This document shows positions 60,003 through 64,000 of a stretch of 64,000 bases of DNA, piece after piece. A program made the position numbers and the translations under genes. Positions within the stretch are counted from its first letter, which is position 1. Each line of letters opens with the position of its first letter. Below the pieces are notes generated by a model, which saw only the letters and a list, made by a program, of their open reading frames with translations, had not been told where the DNA came from and made no database searches. Origin of the DNA: Methyloversatilis sp. RAC08 (GTDB taxonomy: Bacteria; Pseudomonadota; Gammaproteobacteria; Burkholderiales; Rhodocyclaceae); contig NZ_CP016448.1 of the NCBI RefSeq assembly GCF_001713355.1, positions 1,736,001 to 1,800,000 on the forward strand. Direction: 5' to 3'.

Positions 60003-61745
60003 ATGACCCCCGAACTGCGCCGAGAACTGACCCGTCTGCTGCATGCCGCACTGGCCAGCGTGGCGCCCGACATCGCGCCACCCGACATCCTTCTTGATCG
60101 TCCGAAGCAGGCTTCGCACGGCGATCTCGCCTGCAACGTCGCGCTGCAGCTGGCCAAGGCACTGAAACAGAACCCTCGCGTCATCGCCGAACGCATCGTG
60201 CGAGAACTGCCGCCATCGCGCATCGTCGAGCGCGCCGAAGTGGCAGGCGCCGGTTTCATCAATTTCTTCTTCAGCGCCTCGGTCAAGCAGGCCATCGTCG
60301 GCCGCATCCTGAACGAAGGCGAGCGTTACGGTTGCTCCGACACCGGTGCCGGCAAAAAGGTGCAGGTCGAATTCGTGTCGGCCAACCCGACCGGGCCGCT
60401 GCACGTCGGCCACGGTCGCGGCGCCGCCTACGGCTCTGCGCTGTGCAACCTGCTCGACGCCGCCGGCTACGCGGTGACGCGCGAGTTCTACGTCAATGAC
60501 GCCGGTCGCCAGCTGGACATCCTCGCCGTGTCGGTATGGCTGCGCTATATGGAAACGCAGGGCGCGGCGGTGAAATTCCCGGCCGACGGCTACCGCGGCG
60601 ACTATGTGCGCGACATCGGGGCGGAACTGTTCATCCAGCAGGGCACCCGACTGAACCGGCACACGGCCGATCTGCCCGACGCCTCGGTCGCCGGCGATAC
60701 CGCCGACGCCATGCTCGACGCACTGATCGCCCATGCCAAGACCACGCTGGGCGAAGACTGGTGGACGGTGCACCGCTACGCGCTCGATGCCATGCTGGCC
60801 GACCAGCGCAATGATCTGGGTGAGTTCCGCGTGCATTACGACGTGTGGTATTCGGAACAGTCGCTGCACAGCAACGGCGCGGTGGATCGCGCGGTGAAAC
60901 GCCTGCAGGACGGCGGCCACCTGTACGAACAGGACGGCGCGCTGTGGTTTCGGTCGACCCGCTTCGGCGACGAGAAGGATCGCGTCGTGCGCCGCGAAAA
61001 TGGCGCGTATACGTATTTCGCGTCCGACATCGCCTATCACGCGGAGAAGTTCGCGCGCGGCTTCGACCTCGTCATCGACGTGTGGGGTGCCGACCATCAT
61101 GGATACATCCCGCGCGTGAAGGGTGCGCTGGCCGCACTGGGCGAAAACCCGGACAAGCTCGAAATCGCGCTGGTGCAATTCGCCGTGTTGTACCGCGGCG
61201 GTGAGAAGGCGGCGATGGGCAAGCGTTCGGGCGACTTCGTCACGCTGCGCGACCTGCGTGCCGAAGTCGGCAACGACGCGGCGCGCTTCTTCTACGTGCT
61301 GCGCAAGAGCGACCAGCATCTTGATTTCGACCTCGATCTCGCCAAATCCGAGTCGAACGACAATCCGGTCTATTACATCCAGTATGCGCACGCCCGCATC
61401 TGCTCGGTGCTGCGCGAGGCAGTGGCCAATCACGCGCTCGACCTGTCGCTGCTGCCCGGCATCCCGTTCGATTCGCTGACCGGCGAGCGCGAACTGCTGC
61501 TGGCCCAACGCCTGGCCGAGTTCCCGGATGTGATCACCCAGGCGGTGGCCGAGCGCGCACCGCACTCGGTCGCCTTCTACCTGCGCGACGTGGCATCCGA
61601 TTTCCACGCCTTCTACAACGCTTCGCGCATGCTGGTCGACGATCTGGCGGTGCGCGAAGCCCGTCTTGCACTGGCCGCCGCAACGCGGCAGGTCATCGCC
61701 AACGGGCTGTCGCTGCTCGGCGTGTCCGCACCGGAATCGATGTAA
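60003..61745 (+). CDS. argS: Arginyl-tRNA synthetase
   Basis: 580 residues, class Ia. The HIGH-type motif is H134-V-G-H in P-T-G-P-L-H-V-G-H-G, and a KMSKS-like M-G-K-R-S-G-D lies near residue 405. Y-V-N-D-A-G-R-Q and Y-I-Q-Y-A-H-A-R are ArgRS signatures, with a C-terminal helical anticodon domain. The frame is open far upstream, but M-T-P-E-L-R at 60003 starts the protein. The stop TAA overlaps the start of the SPOR gene by one base. Confidence 0.97.
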   Translation: MTPELRRELTRLLHAALASVAPDIAPPDILLDRPKQASHGDLACNVALQLAKALKQNPRVIAERIVRELPPSRIVERAEVAGAGFINFFFSASVKQAIVGRILNEGERYGCSDTGAGKKVQVEFVSANPTGPLHVGHGRGAAYGSALCNLLDAAGYAVTREFYVNDAGRQLDILAVSVWLRYMETQGAAVKFPADGYRGDYVRDIGAELFIQQGTRLNRHTADLPDASVAGDTADAMLDALIAHAKTTLGEDWWTVHRYALDAMLADQRNDLGEFRVHYDVWYSEQSLHSNGAVDRAVKRLQDGGHLYEQDGALWFRSTRFGDEKDRVVRRENGAYTYFASDIAYHAEKFARGFDLVIDVWGADHHGYIPRVKGALAALGENPDKLEIALVQFAVLYRGGEKAAMGKRSGDFVTLRDLRAEVGNDAARFFYVLRKSDQHLDFDLDLAKSESNDNPVYYIQYAHARICSVLREAVANHALDLSLLPGIPFDSLTGERELLLAQRLAEFPDVITQAVAERAPHSVAFYLRDVASDFHAFYNASRMLVDDLAVREARLALAAATRQVIANGLSLLGVSAPESM

Positions 61746-62344
61746 TGGCCAAAGCTGCGCAAAAAAAGGCGCCCGCGCGCAAGCATCGCGGCGGCACGGT
61801 GGTCGGCATCTTCATCGGCCTGGTACTGGGCGTGGTGCTGTGCGCCGGCGTCATGTGGTACATCAACGGCTCGGCGCTGCCGCTGCAGTTGCGTGAAGCG
61901 GCGCCAGCGGCGGCTGCACCGGGGAGCGAACCGGTCGCACTGCCCGGCAAACCGGGTGACAAGCCGCCCGCCAAGCCGCGCTTCGACTTCTATGAAATCC
62001 TGCCCGGTAACCAGAGTGCGCAACCCGCACCTGCCCGGACGCCGCCTGCGGCAGCACCGACGACTCCGGAAGACAGCCCGGCACCTGCGGTCACGCCGGC
62101 GCCTGCCGCTGCGCCTGAATCGCTGGTCCTGCAGGCCGGCGCCTTCTCGTCGGAAGAAGAAGCGGACAACCTGCGAGCCCGTCTTGCGTTGATGGGTCTG
62201 GAGTCGAACGTTCAGACCCATGCCGTCGCCGGCAAGGGCACGCTTTACCGCGTACGGCTAGGCCCGTTCGCCAGCCCGGACGACATGAGCCGGGTCCGCG
62301 CCGAACTGGCCCAGAACGGGATCGATACTTCGCTTGTCCGATGA
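61745..62344 (+). CDS. SPOR-domain membrane protein (FtsN/DedD-like)
   Basis: 199 residues: a short basic N-terminus, one transmembrane helix (about 17-40), a Pro/Ala-rich linker (about 55-125) and a C-terminal SPOR domain (L-Q-A-G-A-F-S-S-E-E-E-A to the end). SPOR domains bind denuded peptidoglycan at the septum. The layout and the position behind argS match the FtsN-type protein of many betaproteobacteria. Overlaps argS by 1 base and precedes dsbA by 31 bases. Confidence 0.92.
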   Translation: MAKAAQKKAPARKHRGGTVVGIFIGLVLGVVLCAGVMWYINGSALPLQLREAAPAAAAPGSEPVALPGKPGDKPPAKPRFDFYEILPGNQSAQPAPARTPPAAAPTTPEDSPAPAVTPAPAAAPESLVLQAGAFSSEEEADNLRARLALMGLESNVQTHAVAGKGTLYRVRLGPFASPDDMSRVRAELAQNGIDTSLVR

Positions 62345-62375
62345 CCGGACTTGCCGTGCATACACAGGAGACAGC

Positions 62376-63014
62376 ATGAAATTCGGATTCAAGCAGATCG
62401 CCGCGCTGGCTTTTGCCGGCTTCATGGCCAGTGGCGTCGCTGCCGCCCCGTTGAATGAAAAGGACTTTCGCGAGATCAAGCCGGCGCAGTCGGTCGAACC
62501 GGGCCCCAAGGTCGAGGTGATCGAGTTCTTCTGGTATGGCTGCCCGCACTGCTTCGAGCTCGAGCCGTCACTGAAGAAGTGGCTCGACCGCAAGCCGGAC
62601 GACGTGACCTTCAAGCGGGTACCGGCCATCTTCCGTCAGTCCTGGGTGGCTGGCGCGCAGACCTACTACACGCTGGAAACCCTCGGCGAGCTCGACCGCA
62701 TGCACAGCAAGGTGTTCGACGCCATCCACATGGAGCGCCAGGCGTTCAACGACATGGCAACCATCAGCAGCTGGATGGGCAAGAACGGCATCGACGCGAA
62801 GAAGTTCGAAGACACGGCCAAGTCCTTCGCCGTGTCGGGCAAGGTGCAGCGTGCACAGCAGATGAGCGCCGCCTATCAGCTGACCGGCGTGCCGGCGCTG
62901 GTGGTCGATGGCAAGTACATCGCGCTCGGCAACAGTTACGACGGCATGCTTGCCATCGTCGACCAGCTGATCGAGCGCGCGCGCGGCGAGCGCGCAGCGG
63001 CCGCCAAGAAGTAA
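62376..63014 (+). CDS. dsbA: Thiol:disulfide interchange protein DsbA
   Basis: 212 residues. Signal peptide about 1-23 (V-A-A-A-P). The active site is C56-P-H-C59 in F-F-W-Y-G-C-P-H-C-F, and the cis-Pro is in T-G-V-P-A-L-V. It introduces disulfides into exported proteins, with DsbB to reoxidise it (not in this window). An AGGAGA site precedes the ATG. It may serve the CSS-type phosphodiesterase at 44-46 kb. Confidence 0.95.
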   Translation: MKFGFKQIAALAFAGFMASGVAAAPLNEKDFREIKPAQSVEPGPKVEVIEFFWYGCPHCFELEPSLKKWLDRKPDDVTFKRVPAIFRQSWVAGAQTYYTLETLGELDRMHSKVFDAIHMERQAFNDMATISSWMGKNGIDAKKFEDTAKSFAVSGKVQRAQQMSAAYQLTGVPALVVDGKYIALGNSYDGMLAIVDQLIERARGERAAAAKK

Positions 63015-63019
63015 ACCGC

Positions 63020-63820
63020 ATGGACGCCACGCGTCCGGCAGCAACGGGTGCCCGCGCGGCACCCGTTGTCTTTCTGACCGGTGCATCGAGCGGCATCGGC
63101 GAAGCACTGGCCCGCCATTACGCCGCCGAGGGCGCCACACTCGGCCTGGTGGCGCGGCGGGCGGTCCAGCTCGAAGCACTGGCTGCCAGCCTGCCGGGGC
63201 AACATTTCATCTTTCCCGCCGACGTACGCGACGCCGCCGCACTGCAGGCTGCCGCAGAATCCTTCATGCAGCAGGCCGGCGTGCCGGATATCGTCATCGG
63301 CAATGCCGGTGTATCGGTCGGGACATTGACCGGCGAGCAGGAAGACCTGCCGGCGTTCGAAACCGTGTTCGACATCAATGTGCTGGGGCTGGTGCGCACC
63401 TTCGCACCTTTCGTGAAACCGATGCAGGCACGGCGCAGCGGCGCACTGGTCGGCATCGCCTCGGTCGCCGGCATCCGCGGCCTGCCGGGTGCCGGCGCCT
63501 ATTGCGCCTCGAAATCGGCGGCGATCACCTATCTGGAAAGCCTGCGGGTGGAACTGCGCGGCAGCGGCGTGAAAGTGCAGACGATCTGCCCCGGCTACAT
63601 CGACACGCCGATGACCGCCATCAATCCCTACCCGATGCCCTTTCTGCTCAGCGCCGACGAAGCCGCCCCGCGTTTCGCCCGCGTCATTGCTCGCGGCACG
63701 TCCTACGCAGTCGTGCCCTGGCAGATGGGCGTGGTGGCCAAGCTGCTGCGCCTGCTGCCCGGCCCGGTATTCGACGTCGCTTTCGCGAAGGCCGGGCGCA
63801 AGCCGCGCGGTACGTTGTAG
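63020..63820 (+). CDS. Short-chain dehydrogenase/reductase
   Basis: 266 residues. Cofactor loop T-G-A-S-S-G-I-G (20-27), N-A-G-V (95-98), active-site S148, Y161 and K165 in Y-C-A-S-K. C-P-G-Y-I-D-T-P-M fits classical SDRs. Arg after the loop region favours NADPH. The substrate is unknown. It starts 5 bases after dsbA and is probably in the same transcript. Confidence 0.92.
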   Translation: MDATRPAATGARAAPVVFLTGASSGIGEALARHYAAEGATLGLVARRAVQLEALAASLPGQHFIFPADVRDAAALQAAAESFMQQAGVPDIVIGNAGVSVGTLTGEQEDLPAFETVFDINVLGLVRTFAPFVKPMQARRSGALVGIASVAGIRGLPGAGAYCASKSAAITYLESLRVELRGSGVKVQTICPGYIDTPMTAINPYPMPFLLSADEAAPRFARVIARGTSYAVVPWQMGVVAKLLRLLPGPVFDVAFAKAGRKPRGTL

Positions 63821-63895
63821 GGCAGATGCAAGTTGCAAGATTCAGTATGCAAGTGAGCGTCGCCCCTCCTTGCACCTTGAATCCTGTCTATTCCG

Positions 63896-64000
63896 TCAGG
63901 CCTTCGCGAACGCGGCCTTCGCCCGCGCCAGCGTCTGCGCCACGTCGTCCTCGCTGTGCGCGCCCGACACGAAGCCCGCTTCAAACGCCGACGGCGCGAG
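63896..64000 (-). CDS. hemL: Glutamate-1-semialdehyde aminomutase (3' end, partial)
   Basis: Only the last 34 residues lie in the window: L-A-P-S-A-F-E-A-G-F-V-S-G-A-H-S, then a final amphipathic helix. This block is the C-terminal signature of HemL, the PLP enzyme making 5-aminolevulinate for heme. It converges on the SDR; the 75 bases between contain short direct and inverted repeats but no gene. Confidence 0.85.
   Translation of the reverse strand, partial: LAPSAFEAGFVSGAHSEDDVAQTLARAKAAFAKA

Noticed and set aside
63830-63890. Short TGCAAG-type repeats between the SDR and hemL as a possible array
   Set aside because: Units are 6-12 bases, irregular and few; they look like a degenerate intergenic hairpin rather than CRISPR or a mobile element.

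Overview
The window is high-GC chromosomal DNA of a betaproteobacterium. This is inferred from a PEP-CTERM surface protein, a tripartite tricarboxylate (TctABC/Bug) transporter, a TIGR02001-type porin in front of glnK-amtB, and a zapB-like/zapA/6S RNA arrangement. A YVTN beta-propeller followed by an MxaD-like protein hints at a methylotrophic Rhodocyclales relative (Methyloversatilis-like), but that placement is inference. Genes are densely packed. Many neighbours share a 4-base start/stop overlap (ATGA). I see no prophage, transposase, tRNA, rRNA or CRISPR array.

Layout. 1-3.9 kb: a VanZ-like fragment and a YqaA/DedA-like protein face ilvA, a YVTN propeller and an MxaD-like protein. 4-12.2 kb: 5-formyl-THF cycloligase, slt, a nucleoside-diphosphate-sugar epimerase-like protein, cca, ruvB, an RsuA-type pseudouridine synthase, an MBL-fold hydrolase and a GST. 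12.3-19.2 kb: small proteins, a glycine-zipper lipoprotein, a PfkB kinase, a GT4 glycosyltransferase, then TlpA-like, transglutaminase and ABC exporter genes. 19.3-25.4 kb: a globin and a PEP-CTERM protein, then four genes (GT2, GtrA, YdjC/NaxD-type deacetylase, GT-C transferase) that look like a lipid A hexosamine pathway. Two copies of a paired inverted repeat flank this part, and one lies at the break point of a truncated gene. 25.5-30.5 kb: RNase II-family enzyme, mgtE, TauE/SafE transporter.

30.6-36.4 kb (minus strand): an oxalyl-CoA-synthetase-like ligase, tctC, tctB, tctA and a PanE/ApbA reductase. Read together these suggest uptake of oxalate or a related acid, activation to the CoA ester and reduction to glyoxylate. 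Upstream lie a perfect 12-bp palindrome and a 6S RNA gene directly behind zapA. 37-47 kb: zapA, a zapB-like gene, a histidine phosphatase, msbA, an ABC/FtsX pair, an EAL-domain protein and asparaginase. 47-51.7 kb: dbpA, a patatin, a YgjP-like protein, two YceI proteins and ubiK.

51.7-54.7 kb: a nitrogen-control locus with a perfect NtrC palindrome and a sigma-54 promoter ahead of porin-glnK-amtB, ending in a strong terminator. 54.8-64 kb: small and coiled-coil proteins, a sodium:solute symporter with a His-rich tail, a CheC-like protein, ubiB, argS, a SPOR protein, dsbA, an SDR, and the 3' end of hemL at the right edge.
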